A stretch of DNA of 64,000 nucleotides from Candidatus Woesearchaeota archaeon (GCA_945861715.1 CAMAVK010000001.1:248001-312000); one strand, 5' to 3'. Positions 17,507-27,169 are shown, counted from the stretch's first letter. Translations and numbers: made by a program. The notes: generated by a model from the letters alone, not told the origin.

Positions 17507-17666
17507 GAAAAACGCCTCTTTCCAATTTTATTTTTTAAAATATTAAATTTGACTCTAACAATGAAACAATTTAATTGTTCCAAGCCCATTCAGACCAATT
17601 CAAACAGCTAAAACCCCTATTATAAAGGTTATGAATTCTGGGTCTCGCTTAAAGATTCAAATATCC

Positions 17667-19697
17667 TTAATTAATTTCTTTTTTAATACTATTATTTCTA
17701 ACATCATAGACAACATACTCTTCATTTCTATGCACTTCTGGAAATGAATATTTCCGATCCACTCTAAACACTGCATAGTCAATATCATAGTTCAAAGCAA
17801 GTTCTTGAACATGCTTTTCAGTCATGTTCCCATAGTCCGAAACTAAATTACGATAAAACGTGTGGTGATCGTACGATTTTCTATCAGGATTAATCGCAAG
17901 AACCCGATTCCACCACTCCAATCCGAAATTCACACTAAACGTGCTCATGGTTCCGTATTTAAAATCCATGAACACTGACCGTTCACCAAAATTTCGAAAG
18001 TCCGATCCACATTCAGGTGGAATCAAAAATAATGCATCCTTAGCCGTATTTGTTTTAGCCCAAAGGGCCATCTTCATATGTTCGGTTACTGGGAAAGTAG
18101 GATATTGTAAATGTTCAGAAAAATCAAATTGACCATGCGCAGTATAACAAGGATCATCACTATGAATCGTGGATTCTCGTGTTGCAATAACTCCCGACAC
18201 AACAACCCCCACAATTAAAACAAACGCGGTAACCGCTCTCGCATATTGTATCATCACTTTTTTTCTCAAAATAAAATCAAGACCAAAAATGAACATCCCC
18301 AATCCTAAGAAGACATAGGTCATATCTTGAAATCGGAACACTTGCTCTCCCACATATGACACATACAAAAAGGATGGAAAGACAAAACTTATCACCGAAA
18401 GCACAAAAATTCCCCCAACCCCCACATAAATTAATTTCTGAATCCATCCAAACTTTGAACCAAAGAATCCCACCAGTTGAGGTTCAAACATCGCCATCAC
18501 TAATAACACAAATGCGATGAGCAACATTCTGAAATCATACCAAAATAAACCAGCAAAAAGAATCAAACTCAAAAAGAAGTATCCTCTTCGTACATTTTTC
18601 AACCCCTGCACCCAATAATAATGTATCAAGAACGCCCCAAAACAAATTGCAAAAAATGTCAACAAAATAGTAGGTCTAAACAATTGTAAAATCGTAAGCA
18701 TTCGAACAGGTATAATCTCACTAAACACAATTGCCATAATTCCAAGGATAATACATAAAATAAAAAATAATCCCATCTCCACACGGTATTTGCTAAGAGT
18801 ATCTCTACCTGTGTTTCCCTCCACTTCAGCGTTTATCGATTCAAAGTATTTTTTTCTGGAGTAAAGAACAAATAAATACAATAAAAATAATCCCAGCAGT
18901 GGCATAAACACCAGAACGCTATTTGTTATCCACGTACTAGGAAAAAAATGATCAAAACTACGCATTCTCAAAATATCAAACCACGCAGTCATCTCATTTG
19001 CTGAGTTTGCCGGCTGTTCTGAAGAAAGTATCAGATAAACGGGTCCTGCTAAAAATAAACCTAATATGCCAAACCCTATCAACATTCTTTTCCTGTCAAC
19101 CACGGTGATATTTCGATATATAGCTAATTTTGAAGATAATAACGTGCACAAAAAGAACAACCCATAAAACGCTACAAAATACAAACTAAACAGGATATGT
19201 AATAGGGAAGCAACACCAAGTAAAGAGCAACTCAATACATACCTTTTTCTCAAAAAGAATGCAAGCGATATTAGCATAATACCCATCGCCAGATCCTTAT
19301 AATAATAATAAGTCCAAACTGTCGTCATTGCTGATAGTGCAGGCTTCACCAAAATGATCAATAAAACCGCCAGATATCCAATCTCCTTCTTCTCAAAAAG
19401 TGTGGTAGAAAGCAAATACACTCCAAGCACCAGCAGAAATGATGAAATAACATATCCAATAAAAAACATGTTTTCATAAGAAATAAATTTTGATAAGTGT
19501 GCATTTACTAAAAAGAAAAAATTCAAGTCATAGGGAAAAAATGCGATATCCTTGGAAAACAAGGCCGAGTCAAGGTAATGATATGAATAGGGGAGCATAA
19601 ACGTCCCACGATAAGTATAGCCACGGATAAGCACAGATAAGACTGTAAAACCAATCAAAAATAATAATTCTTTGGCCGAGAAGAATAATTTTTTCAT
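17667..19697 (-). CDS. Large polytopic membrane protein, GT-C-like
   Basis: At 676 aa it has roughly a dozen hydrophobic segments over residues 10-510 and a C-terminal extracytoplasmic domain of about 160 aa (TRESTIHSDDPCYTAHGQF onward). The first loop after segment 1 holds YSYHYLDSALFSKDIAFF, with an Asp in the place where GT-C glycosyltransferases keep their catalytic acid. GT-C enzymes use polyprenyl-phosphate sugars as donors. No standard family could be named with confidence. It follows two methyltransferase genes with 5- and 10-nt gaps, so it is in an operon. A GAGGATG sequence precedes the ATG. Confidence 0.6.
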   Translation of the reverse strand: MKKLFFSAKELLFLIGFTVLSVLIRGYTYRGTFMLPYSYHYLDSALFSKDIAFFPYDLNFFFLVNAHLSKFISYENMFFIGYVISSFLLVLGVYLLSTTLFEKKEIGYLAVLLIILVKPALSAMTTVWTYYYYKDLAMGIMLISLAFFLRKRYVLSCSLLGVASLLHILFSLYFVAFYGLFFLCTLLSSKLAIYRNITVVDRKRMLIGFGILGLFLAGPVYLILSSEQPANSANEMTAWFDILRMRSFDHFFPSTWITNSVLVFMPLLGLFLLYLFVLYSRKKYFESINAEVEGNTGRDTLSKYRVEMGLFFILCIILGIMAIVFSEIIPVRMLTILQLFRPTILLTFFAICFGAFLIHYYWVQGLKNVRRGYFFLSLILFAGLFWYDFRMLLIAFVLLVMAMFEPQLVGFFGSKFGWIQKLIYVGVGGIFVLSVISFVFPSFLYVSYVGEQVFRFQDMTYVFLGLGMFIFGLDFILRKKVMIQYARAVTAFVLIVGVVVSGVIATRESTIHSDDPCYTAHGQFDFSEHLQYPTFPVTEHMKMALWAKTNTAKDALFLIPPECGSDFRNFGERSVFMDFKYGTMSTFSVNFGLEWWNRVLAINPDRKSYDHHTFYRNLVSDYGNMTEKHVQELALNYDIDYAVFRVDRKYSFPEVHRNEEYVVYDVRNNSIKKEIN

Positions 19698-19707
19698 TCA
19701 TCCTCTT

Positions 19708-20262
19708 CTAATTTCCACTTTTCAACTGCGTTTCGTTTTTTACTGGTTTACCAATTCCCATTTTATTTTTCCGCAAAATAAAATGTAGCTCATTTGCTGG
19801 AAACAACCGACATAAAAATGTAGACTCCCAAATCAGTGCAGTCCTAGAGTTAATATTAACAATAGGTTCAATAAGATAATTCCAAAAGAAGTACTTCTTA
19901 AAAAATTTAATCTTAACAACTCGAGAAAAATGAGAATAATATCCTCTCTCTACACTATTATCATATATTGTTCCGAAACTGTTATAATTAAAGAATCGAC
20001 AATGTAACTCATCATAAGCATTATGCCAACTGAAATGAGGTACACGAATATACATCATCCCATCATCTTTCAAAATTCGCTCAAACTCTTGCATTAAACT
20101 AAGAAGGTTAACATGGACATGTTCTAAGACATGGCTGCAGTAAATTTTCTCCACGCTCTTTGTTTTAAATGGAAGTGGTAGTTTCTCCAAATCACATTGT
20201 TCTCTATCCATATTTTGATAACCTTTTAAAGGGACATTTCCACAACCAAAATTTAATTTCAT
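19708..20262 (-). CDS. Small SAM-dependent methyltransferase
   Basis: A class I methyltransferase: motif I is LNFGCGNVPLKGY and motif II the acid in NMDREQCDLEKLPLPF. The SHVLEHVHVNLLSLMQEFER helix is typical of the type 11 family. After the core it has FFWNYLIEPIVNINSR and ESTFLCRLFPANEL, a C-terminal layout shared with the 36625-37173 protein, so the two are paralogues. A sugar or lipid-linked sugar is the likely acceptor, given the neighbours. It begins 5 nt after the end of the 20268-20972 gene. Confidence 0.8.
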   Translation of the reverse strand: MKLNFGCGNVPLKGYQNMDREQCDLEKLPLPFKTKSVEKIYCSHVLEHVHVNLLSLMQEFERILKDDGMMYIRVPHFSWHNAYDELHCRFFNYNSFGTIYDNSVERGYYSHFSRVVKIKFFKKYFFWNYLIEPIVNINSRTALIWESTFLCRLFPANELHFILRKNKMGIGKPVKNETQLKSGN

Positions 20263-20267
20263 CTTAA

Positions 20268-20972
20268 TTATCCTCTTCTTCTCAAAATTGCTACATTAAG
20301 CAGGCACGTTCTTCTCTTCATAAAGCGAGGAACTCTCTTTTCAATATGCTCAAAAGCACCAAGTACCTTTTTAGGTAACTTGGATACCATCATATGACCT
20401 TCATGTGTTTCAAAAACAAAATCAGCGTCTAGCTTTTTTCGTAATCGCGCAATATGGATCCGGTTATCTTTTCCCTTTAGTTTAAGCCCGATATTACCAA
20501 GGATATTTAACACCGGAACCCAATATGGATTTGGATACGTCATCAAAAGCTGGGCTTCAGGTTTCATCACAAACCGGATTTTGCGAAGTACTTCTTCTGG
20601 ATGTTCAACATGTTCAATAACATCACACATAAACACAAAATCAAACACTCCCTCACCAAAACGAAGTGCAAGAGAGTTTTCATCCCCACAATATACATTC
20701 TCAAGACCTTTATCGCGTGCCTGAGAACATTGAACCTCCGACAAATCAAGCAAATGTAAATTGGTATAACCACGTTTCTTTAATTCCAAAGAAAATAGAC
20801 CACTTCCACCTCCGAAATCCAAGATCTTAGCATTTTTCTGAGTTGGCACAACTTCGAGTAATCGACGAATGCGACGCTCAAAATAGTACATATCCCGCTT
20901 CTCATCGTAATTAGTAATTTTATCAAAATCTTGCTGGACCGTTTCTTTTGCTCGGTAAGGAGTATCTGTCAT
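20268..20972 (-). CDS. SAM-dependent methyltransferase
   Basis: Class I methyltransferase with motif I ILDFGGGSGLFSLELK, an acid at the end of strand 2 (LHLLDLSEVQC) and the FVFMCDVIEHVEHPEEVLRK strand-4 helix. Homologues methylate quinones, glycans or lipids, and the acceptor here is unknown. An upstream ATG at 21080 gives 36 more residues. I chose the internal ATG at 20972 because an ATATTTAAA box at 20994-21002 lies 26 nt before it. It starts a minus-strand operon of two methyltransferases and the 676-aa membrane protein. Confidence 0.8.
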   Translation of the reverse strand: MTDTPYRAKETVQQDFDKITNYDEKRDMYYFERRIRRLLEVVPTQKNAKILDFGGGSGLFSLELKKRGYTNLHLLDLSEVQCSQARDKGLENVYCGDENSLALRFGEGVFDFVFMCDVIEHVEHPEEVLRKIRFVMKPEAQLLMTYPNPYWVPVLNILGNIGLKLKGKDNRIHIARLRKKLDADFVFETHEGHMMVSKLPKKVLGAFEHIEKRVPRFMKRRTCLLNVAILRRRG

Positions 20973-20993
20973 AAAATTTTGAGCGGAATAAAC

Positions 20994-21002
20994 ATATTTA
21001 AA
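20994..21002 (-). promoter_or_regulatory. TATA box that decides the start of the 20268-20972 methyltransferase
   Basis: ATATTTAAA (plus-strand reading) is centred 26 nt from the ATG at 20972. Translation from the upstream ATG at 21080 would read through the promoter. Confidence 0.55.
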
Positions 21003-21190
21003 CTTTGTGAAGGCGCAGAAGATGTAACCATAACCAAACAGTATACTAATCACATAACCAAAAGTTAAAATTAAACACACTATGAATATTGCAAACTGGG
21101 GACTAATATTGTAAACTGGATACTAAATATATAAGACCAATCTGCTTGTTCCACTAATCTTTTAAAACCAGGGGATGCCAAATAGTCTTA

Positions 21191-22702
21191 ATGGACGATT
21201 CAGCGCGAAAACTCATTTCTGGCTCTACAATAGTATTTATCGGTTTTGCTATAGGGGGTTTATTCTCTTATCTATTTCGAATAGTTCTTGCTCATCACCT
21301 TCCAGTGTATCAAATTGGTCTTTATTTTTCTATAATCAGTTTTATTATTTTTCTCACCCTATTTCAAAAAACGGGTACAGAGCTCGCTCTAGTCCGTTTT
21401 TTAAGTATGTGGGACCATGAAAAAAAATACTACCATATCCGTAGTGCCCTCACTTCCTTAATAATCTTCCAAACTATTTTCGGGCTTATCTTTATTCTAG
21501 CTGTCTGGTTTTTTTCTCATTGGCTTGCTATCAATTATTTCAAAGATTTCTCCGCCGCCTCATACCTTATCACCGCTTCCATTCTCTTTTTGCTCCTTAT
21601 CCTTGAGGATATACCTCGAAGGATTTTTCAGGGATTTAATAACATGAAATGGTTTGCTTCCCTAGAAGCCATAAAAGCAGCCGCGTTAATTTTATTCACT
21701 CTCATCGGTTTTTCAATATATCAAACCGTATGGGTTCCTCTGGTAGCATTTCTGTTGGCAACACTTCTAGTGGGTATAATTGGTCTAATCATTATCAAAA
21801 AGTCATACCCTAAAATAAATAAACAAAATAGCCCAAAACTGGCTGAACATCCATCTTCAACTTCAATATTCAAAGAAGTATACATGTACGGCCTTCCGCT
21901 CATTTTCTTTGTTATTGGAAATAAAGCAATTGAGACATTGGATTTACTTATGCTCACTTATTTTTCAACTCTTGATCAAGTTGGTATCTATAGTGTTGTT
22001 CTACCCACTGCCGCAATTGGACTATTTATTTATCGACCAATTTCCGTAGCAATTATGCCCATCACCACGAAGCTCTGGATTCAAAACGAAAAAGAAAAAC
22101 TTCTCAATTTAATGAATATTATCTACAAATATCTCATAATTATCATGATCCCCATTGTCACTCTGTTTATTCTTTTTTCACAAGAAATACTTTACTATTT
22201 ATTTGGGCCAGCGTATCTCCCAGGTACACTTCCTCTACAAATAATATTGTGTGGCATACTGTTTTATGGACTGGCTAACATCAATATTAGCATGCTAACT
22301 TCAATGAATCATTCAAAAAATGCAGGAATGTTTATGATTTATGCGACCATAATAAATGCTATATTAAACTTCATACTTATACCCCTATTTGGTATGTTAG
22401 GAGCGGCTATTTCTACAACTATTGCATACCTTGCCACATTTGTAATGTCATATCTATCTATTAAAAAAATAAACCTTTCAACAAAAGCCACCGTTCCACT
22501 TCCCATATTGCAATTGACAATTCTATTTATTCTAACCGCCATACCTTTATTTTGGTTCTTATCCGAACAAAACACCGCCTTATTGCCAAAATGTATATTT
22601 GCATCCGTGTTAATTACCATCTACATAGTGATGCTCGCCATCTTGCGCCTATTCACTTTAACAGAATTGAAATCAATCATTGCATCATTAAGAAATCAAT
22701 AG
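21191..22702 (+). CDS. Oligosaccharide flippase (Wzx/RfbX-like, MOP superfamily)
   Basis: At 503 aa with about 12-14 membrane segments, it matches polysaccharide-repeat exporters that flip polyprenyl-linked oligosaccharides across the membrane. The N-terminus RKLISGSTIVFIGFAIGGLFSY and the mid-loop Pro/Arg pair in EDIPRRIFQGFNNMKWF are typical, as is FLIPLFGMLGAAISTTIAY in the second half. It fits the surrounding glycan genes. A TTTTAAAA box at about 21160-21167 lies 27 nt upstream, so it has its own promoter. Its stop codon TAG (22700-22702) overlaps the first two bases of a large palindromic element. Confidence 0.88.
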   Translation: MDDSARKLISGSTIVFIGFAIGGLFSYLFRIVLAHHLPVYQIGLYFSIISFIIFLTLFQKTGTELALVRFLSMWDHEKKYYHIRSALTSLIIFQTIFGLIFILAVWFFSHWLAINYFKDFSAASYLITASILFLLLILEDIPRRIFQGFNNMKWFASLEAIKAAALILFTLIGFSIYQTVWVPLVAFLLATLLVGIIGLIIIKKSYPKINKQNSPKLAEHPSSTSIFKEVYMYGLPLIFFVIGNKAIETLDLLMLTYFSTLDQVGIYSVVLPTAAIGLFIYRPISVAIMPITTKLWIQNEKEKLLNLMNIIYKYLIIIMIPIVTLFILFSQEILYYLFGPAYLPGTLPLQIILCGILFYGLANINISMLTSMNHSKNAGMFMIYATIINAILNFILIPLFGMLGAAISTTIAYLATFVMSYLSIKKINLSTKATVPLPILQLTILFILTAIPLFWFLSEQNTALLPKCIFASVLITIYIVMLAILRLFTLTELKSIIASLRNQ

Positions 22703-22993
22703 AGCACTTTGCAAACACAAGATAAAGCAACGACTTTATCGGTGCACAGAAATACAACAGTATTTCTTGTGAAGCAGTTTGTCACATTTTAATTGCACCA
22801 CGAGGTGCAAGAAACACAAAAACTATTGTGTTTCTGCACAGAAAGGAAGAATATCCTTTCTTGTGCAAAAATAAGCTTAAACTGCGTCGTTGCAAAGTGC
22901 TCTTTGATAACAAGGAAATCAAAGATTTCCTGTGCAGAAAGTGGTCGCTGCCTCTTTCTTGCACTTTGTCTAATTTTTATGAATTATGCAAAG
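22701..22993. repeat. Modular multi-hairpin palindromic element, copy 1
   Basis: An outer perfect 14-bp stem (22701-22714 with 22890-22903) encloses several arms. GATAAAG/CTTTATC is at 22721-22740, CACAGAAATAC with GTATTTCTTGTG at 22745-22771, and GCAGTTT/AAACTGC at 22774-22885. Nested inside the last are TTGCACC/GGTGCAA, GAAACACAA/TTGTGTTTC, and TGCACAGAAAGGA with its partner to 22867. To the right are AGGAAATC/GATTTCCT (22913-22931), GTGCAGAAAG/CTTTCTTGCAC (22932-22964) and CTTTG/CAAAG (22964-22993). Copy 2 at 57826-58009 shares the backbone. The element begins inside the flippase stop codon. Confidence 0.85.
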
Positions 22994-23151
22994 TTCTCAA
23001 TAATATTCTCACTTGAGAATTTTCCTCCCCGTGACCTGCTTAAACCCCGCCCCGATATTTTTTCCAATCCCCAAACTAACCAATCAGCATGGAAACACCC
23101 ACATCACAGTTCCATTACCTTTTTATAACCAGCATTGCAAAATAAAATGGA
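22994..23151. other. Rest of the gene-free stretch before the cytidylyltransferase
   Basis: After the palindromic element there is C-rich, A-rich spacer without strong features. A TTTTATAAC box at about 23121-23129 is centred some 27 nt before the ATG at 23152 and is the likely promoter of the next gene. Confidence 0.5.
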
Positions 23152-23883
23152 ATGGATGCCTTAATCGTAGCAGCAGGAAAAGGAACAAGGATTAATGGTG
23201 ATGACCATCCAAAGCCAAAACCACTGTTTATCTGCAAAGGAAAGTATCTCATTGAACATGTCATTCTTCGCTTAAAAAAAGCAGGTATAACCCATATTTA
23301 CATTGTTGTTGGTTTCATGAAAGAAACCCTCATAAGCGCAATTGGTGACGGAGCAAAATATGGTGTCCCCATAACTTATATTGATAACAACGAGTTTGAA
23401 AAAGCCAACGGTCTTTCTGTCTACAAAGCAAAACCATTCCTTACAAGACCGTTTATTCTAGCGATGTCCGATCATATCTTTGAGCAAAGTGCCGTAAACC
23501 AATTCGTGCAATCCATGCAACGCACATTAACAACAAATCCAAGATGCACTCTCTACACCGACAAGAAATTGGACCAAATAAGTGATGTTGAAGATGCAAC
23601 CAAGGTGGAAGAAGATAACCAAAAAATAGTTCACATACACAAAAAACTGCAACAATACAACGCTATCGATACTGGTATGTTCTTCTTTACCCCCAAGTTC
23701 TTCACCGCCCTTGAAAAGGCTCAATCAAGTGGTGACTATTCCATCACGGGTGGGGTTCAAGTATTAGCCTCTGAAAAAAGAATGTACACATTTGATATCG
23801 GTCCATTTTTATGGATGGACATCGACACGAAAAAAGAACTAACCATCCTTGAAGAAAAATTCAACGCTTTCCTTGATCACTAA
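23152..23883 (+). CDS. Sugar/inositol-phosphate nucleotidyltransferase, IPCT-like
   Basis: The N-terminal LIVAAGKGTRI with downstream KPKPL is the nucleotidyltransferase signature. The body resembles the cytidylyltransferase half of IPCT-DIPPS enzymes that make CDP-inositol from CTP and inositol-1-phosphate: FILAMSDHIFEQ, VEDATKVEEDNQKIVHI, IDTGMFFF and the ending FLWMDIDTKKE follow that pattern in order. A CDP-alcohol phosphotransferase (35832) and Ino1 (37559) in the window supply the partner steps. Choline- or glycerol-phosphate cytidylyltransferase remains an alternative. Confidence 0.7.
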   Translation: MDALIVAAGKGTRINGDDHPKPKPLFICKGKYLIEHVILRLKKAGITHIYIVVGFMKETLISAIGDGAKYGVPITYIDNNEFEKANGLSVYKAKPFLTRPFILAMSDHIFEQSAVNQFVQSMQRTLTTNPRCTLYTDKKLDQISDVEDATKVEEDNQKIVHIHKKLQQYNAIDTGMFFFTPKFFTALEKAQSSGDYSITGGVQVLASEKRMYTFDIGPFLWMDIDTKKELTILEEKFNAFLDH

Positions 23884-23992
23884 ATCACGGAAATGTTCTT
23901 TTGCCGTTATTCCACTACTAGAAAATAGATATTTGCTATATAATCTCAACATTCACAATATTTAAAAACACCTTGCACAGATATATCTCTAC

Positions 23993-25576
23993 ATGGCAGA
24001 AAAATTAGAATTAGTTTCAATAAAAGATCTCAAAGTTGATATTCATGCATCCTATTTCAAAAATCAAAATTTGAAACAAACTGATATCATCTTCATGCAA
24101 CCTCTATCTCGCCTTGATACCCACCGTTTCTCTCGGGGTATTCTACTCATTTCCAGTTATTTAGATGAAAATGGTATTCCTAGTATCATTTTTGAGCCTC
24201 ATCGGTTATTAGTCAAACCCATGAAGTGGCACGCCCCAACCCCGGAACAAACACAGGAAGTTGAAGATCGTTTCCTTGAGAAAGTAAAAGCATGGGATTC
24301 CAAAATATTTTGCTTCACCTGTACCACCATGGAGTTTAATGAGGTAATCGATTTCGCCAAAAAAATAAAACAAATCCTTCCTAATGCGATTTTTGTAGCT
24401 GGTGGGTACCATGCCGATGCTTTTCCGGAAGATTTCTTAAACAACGGTTTTGACTATGCAGTTCGTGGAGAAGGTGAGTTAACAATTATGGAATTATTCA
24501 GATCCATTTTTGCAGGCAAACGAGATTTCGAAAAAATGGATGGGCTCTGTTGGAAAAAGGAAGATGGCCAAGTTGTAATCAATAAACGCCGCTCCCTCTT
24601 AATCGACTTTGATGAGTTACCTCTTCCTGCCTATCATAAAATTGATATGGAGTACTATCTCAAAATGTGGGATGGTATTCTACGTGGAATACCCTGTAAA
24701 GCAACTCTTCTTGAGACCAGTCGTGGGTGTCCATGGGCATGTTCATTTTGCAGTTGTCCAACTATAGCAGGACATAAAATGCGCTATCGCACAGCTGAGT
24801 CCATCGAGTCTGAAGTAAAATTACTCAAAGAAAAGTATGGTGTTGAAGGGATCATGTTAACAGATGATATGTTCACTGTAAGTCTAGATCACGTGAAAAA
24901 AGTGAGCGCAATACTAAAAAAGTACGGCATTGTATGGACCGCACAGGCCCGAGTTCACGCTGTAAACGAAGAAATGTTAACCATCATGAAAGACGCCGGT
25001 TGCATGCAAATTGATTTTGGAATAGAGTCTGGATCCCAACGTGTTCTTAATGAAATTATCAACAAAAAAGCAACCATCGAACAAGCGCGTCAAGGAGTGG
25101 CAACATGTAAGAAAGTAGGGATGCGAACAATGGGTACCTGTATGCTTGGTCTGCCAACTGAAACTAAAGATGAAATGTTATCCACTGTTGCGTTTGTGAA
25201 AGAACTTCAGTTAGATTACGTCTACTATGCAATTGCCGTACCACTTCCTAATACTGCATTATTTGAAATGGTCAATAGTCGCCTACCAGAAAACAACAAA
25301 ATCACCGTGGAAGATTATCGAAATCTTGATTGGGGTGGAAAAAATTATTCCAACAAATTTAATTTTTCGGCAGTTGACAATTTAACTGAGATTCATAAGA
25401 TATTTGAAAAAGAGTTACATCGCAATCTTATCAAAAATGCTATGACTAATAATACTTTTTACATGAGAATGTTTGCATCCATGCCAAATAAAACTGGTCG
25501 CATGGTTTACATGGCAAAGAAAGGGTTCAACTTCTTTGTGGTTCAGAAATTGTACGGAAAATCATTACGACTCTAA
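23993..25576 (+). CDS. B12-binding-domain radical SAM protein
   Basis: The N-terminal about 190 residues form a cobalamin-binding Rossmann-type domain (IFVAGGYHADAFPEDFL, then DYAVRGEGELTIMELF). The radical SAM core carries the 4Fe-4S cysteines C246, C250 and C253 in SRGCPWACSFC, and later FGIESGSQRVLNEIINK and MLGLPTET motifs. Enzymes of this BchE/HpnJ-type class methylate or rearrange unactivated carbons, often in lipids, cofactors or glycans. The substrate is not known. It stands between IPCT and a small DUF4346-like gene. A TATTTAAAAA box lies about 32 nt upstream. Confidence 0.85.
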   Translation: MAEKLELVSIKDLKVDIHASYFKNQNLKQTDIIFMQPLSRLDTHRFSRGILLISSYLDENGIPSIIFEPHRLLVKPMKWHAPTPEQTQEVEDRFLEKVKAWDSKIFCFTCTTMEFNEVIDFAKKIKQILPNAIFVAGGYHADAFPEDFLNNGFDYAVRGEGELTIMELFRSIFAGKRDFEKMDGLCWKKEDGQVVINKRRSLLIDFDELPLPAYHKIDMEYYLKMWDGILRGIPCKATLLETSRGCPWACSFCSCPTIAGHKMRYRTAESIESEVKLLKEKYGVEGIMLTDDMFTVSLDHVKKVSAILKKYGIVWTAQARVHAVNEEMLTIMKDAGCMQIDFGIESGSQRVLNEIINKKATIEQARQGVATCKKVGMRTMGTCMLGLPTETKDEMLSTVAFVKELQLDYVYYAIAVPLPNTALFEMVNSRLPENNKITVEDYRNLDWGGKNYSNKFNFSAVDNLTEIHKIFEKELHRNLIKNAMTNNTFYMRMFASMPNKTGRMVYMAKKGFNFFVVQKLYGKSLRL

Positions 25577-25635
25577 TTAAATAGATGATACAACATCCAT
25601 TTTATTACTGTCTCAAAACACAAAGGTCGAGGTAA

Positions 25636-25645
25636 TATTTAAATA
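25636..25645 (+). promoter_or_regulatory. TATA box of the 25668 gene
   Basis: The palindromic TATTTAAATA is centred about 27 nt before the ATG at 25668, giving a leaderless start. Confidence 0.6.
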
Positions 25646-25667
25646 ACCTCTCTCCAAATAAACCATT

Positions 25668-26033
25668 ATGTCAACCGTAAAAGAGCGCCCTGCATGGGTT
25701 AAAGATAAAAAAGTAGCTGATGACTTCGAAGTAATTGACGTTCCAAGATGGGATGATTACAAGGATTTCAAAACAGACATGGGTTCCTACGTGTTAATCA
25801 AAATTTACCGTGATCGACATGAAATCGGTGTTGCAGTTTGCGATTATCAGCACACTATTCTCAAAGAATTCCGCGGACGCCGAGCACAAGACATTTATGT
25901 AGCGATATTCAACTTCCAAGAAGTAAACAAGTTGGCTTGGTTCAATCGATTCGACCACGCTGCATACGTTGGAAAAGAACTAAAGAAAGCTGAAATCTGT
26001 TTGGCATTAGGTTCAGACTATTATCAAGAGTAA
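25668..26033 (+). CDS. DUF4346-like protein, stand-alone
   Basis: The pattern RDRHEIGVAVCDYQHTILKE, then GRRAQDIYVAIF and HAAYVGKELKKAEICLALGS with YYQE at the end, matches what I recall of DUF4346. That domain is found in archaea alone or fused behind dihydropteroate-synthase-like domains and is linked to tetrahydromethanopterin-type pterin metabolism. No dihydropteroate-synthase-like domain is present here or nearby. It is 121 aa and soluble. The assignment is from memory of the motif. Confidence 0.55.
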   Translation: MSTVKERPAWVKDKKVADDFEVIDVPRWDDYKDFKTDMGSYVLIKIYRDRHEIGVAVCDYQHTILKEFRGRRAQDIYVAIFNFQEVNKLAWFNRFDHAAYVGKELKKAEICLALGSDYYQE

Positions 26034-26091
26034 TTTGTATTTTATTTCACTTTACTATCATCTCATATTCTTAGCCATAAATAAACTCATG

Positions 26092-27132
26092 TTATCGACG
26101 TCTATTTCGACCAAAAACATACTTAATTACTTTTCTCTCATTCATCATCTCAGCAAATATTACCCTGTCAGTTACCTTACGCAAGCGTTGCACCACCATT
26201 CTTTTAGAGATAAGCAACCCCAAATGTGTCACATTCCACCACCAAGCCCCAATCATCGCTCTTGCACATGTAAAATTACCACGCAACACATGCCGACCAA
26301 AATTAAGCAGACGTAATCCAAAAAAATACGGACTAAACAGAATTAAATTATACCACGCCAAATTCTTGAAATATGTTTGATATGTATTTCTCTCAATTAA
26401 AAATGTTAATCTCTCACTTGAAAAAACTTCCTTAGCTGTCGAACCAGGTTTATGATATACTATTGCTTTTCGTGCACGATAAATAGTATGACCCATCAAC
26501 CGGAGGCGATATGCCAAATCTACATCCTCCACATACAAAAAATAATCCGGGTCAAACACATATGGTAGCGATTTTGCAAAAGATGTACGCAGCGCTGGAA
26601 CCCCTGTATACGTTTCTTTGGTAGCCATCTCATCATCTTTTTGCGTAAATGCCGTTCCATAATCTGATCCATTATAGAAACTTCGAGATAAATATTTGTG
26701 AGTATACAATTGCTTTCGTGTAATAAAATCATATAAGGCAGGCCCTACAGCAACCGCCTCCGGATGTCTTTCAAACTCCGCCACGATTTCTTTCAAGCAC
26801 TTAGAATCGAATTCAATATCATTATTCAAAATAAAGCAATATTCCCCTTTACACACTTGTACTGCTCTATTAAATGCCGCATAGGCAACATTTCTTTCCA
26901 TGGTAAGGATCTTCGCCCATGGATACTTAGACGCAAACAAGGTAGCACTTCCATCCGTTGATGCATTGTCAATGATTAACGTCTCTATCTTATCTTTTGG
27001 ATAATCCAATTTCAAAATAGAATCCAGAATAATCGGCGTAATATGTTTACCATTGTAGCTCAAAACTAAAAGCGAAATAGTGGGTAAGCGTTTTCCTCCA
27101 TCTTTAACATCAATCATATCCTCAACCTTCAT
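26092..27132 (-). CDS. Family 2 glycosyltransferase (rhamnosyltransferase-like)
   Basis: An inverting GT-A enzyme that uses a nucleotide sugar at the cytoplasmic face. ISLLVLSYNGKHITP opens the fold, IDNASTDGSA follows, and NNDIEFD is the metal-binding DxD equivalent. DYFLYVEDVDLAYRLRLMGH carries the acceptor-site acid motif seen in dTDP-rhamnosyl- and galactofuranosyl-transferases. One or two C-terminal hydrophobic helices (about 255-290) attach it to the membrane. It is divergent from the 27170 GT-C gene, only 37 nt away. The dTDP- and GDP-deoxysugars made nearby are candidate donors. Confidence 0.85.
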   Translation of the reverse strand: MKVEDMIDVKDGGKRLPTISLLVLSYNGKHITPIILDSILKLDYPKDKIETLIIDNASTDGSATLFASKYPWAKILTMERNVAYAAFNRAVQVCKGEYCFILNNDIEFDSKCLKEIVAEFERHPEAVAVGPALYDFITRKQLYTHKYLSRSFYNGSDYGTAFTQKDDEMATKETYTGVPALRTSFAKSLPYVFDPDYFLYVEDVDLAYRLRLMGHTIYRARKAIVYHKPGSTAKEVFSSERLTFLIERNTYQTYFKNLAWYNLILFSPYFFGLRLLNFGRHVLRGNFTCARAMIGAWWWNVTHLGLLISKRMVVQRLRKVTDRVIFAEMMNERKVIKYVFGRNRRR

Positions 27133-27140
27133 TCATAAAC

Positions 27141-27149
27141 CTTTTAAAT
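27141..27149 (+). promoter_or_regulatory. TATA box that decides the start of the 27170 gene
   Basis: CTTTTAAAT is centred 25 nt before the ATG at 27170. The longer frame from 27080 would overlap the divergent glycosyltransferase. Confidence 0.55.
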
Positions 27150-27169
27150 GTTATGAAGAAGGACTTCTA

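Noticed and set aside
22782-23195. Several short frames in the palindromic copy 1 region
   Set aside because: They arise from the inverted repeats and give Cys/Leu/Lys-rich peptides with no family features.
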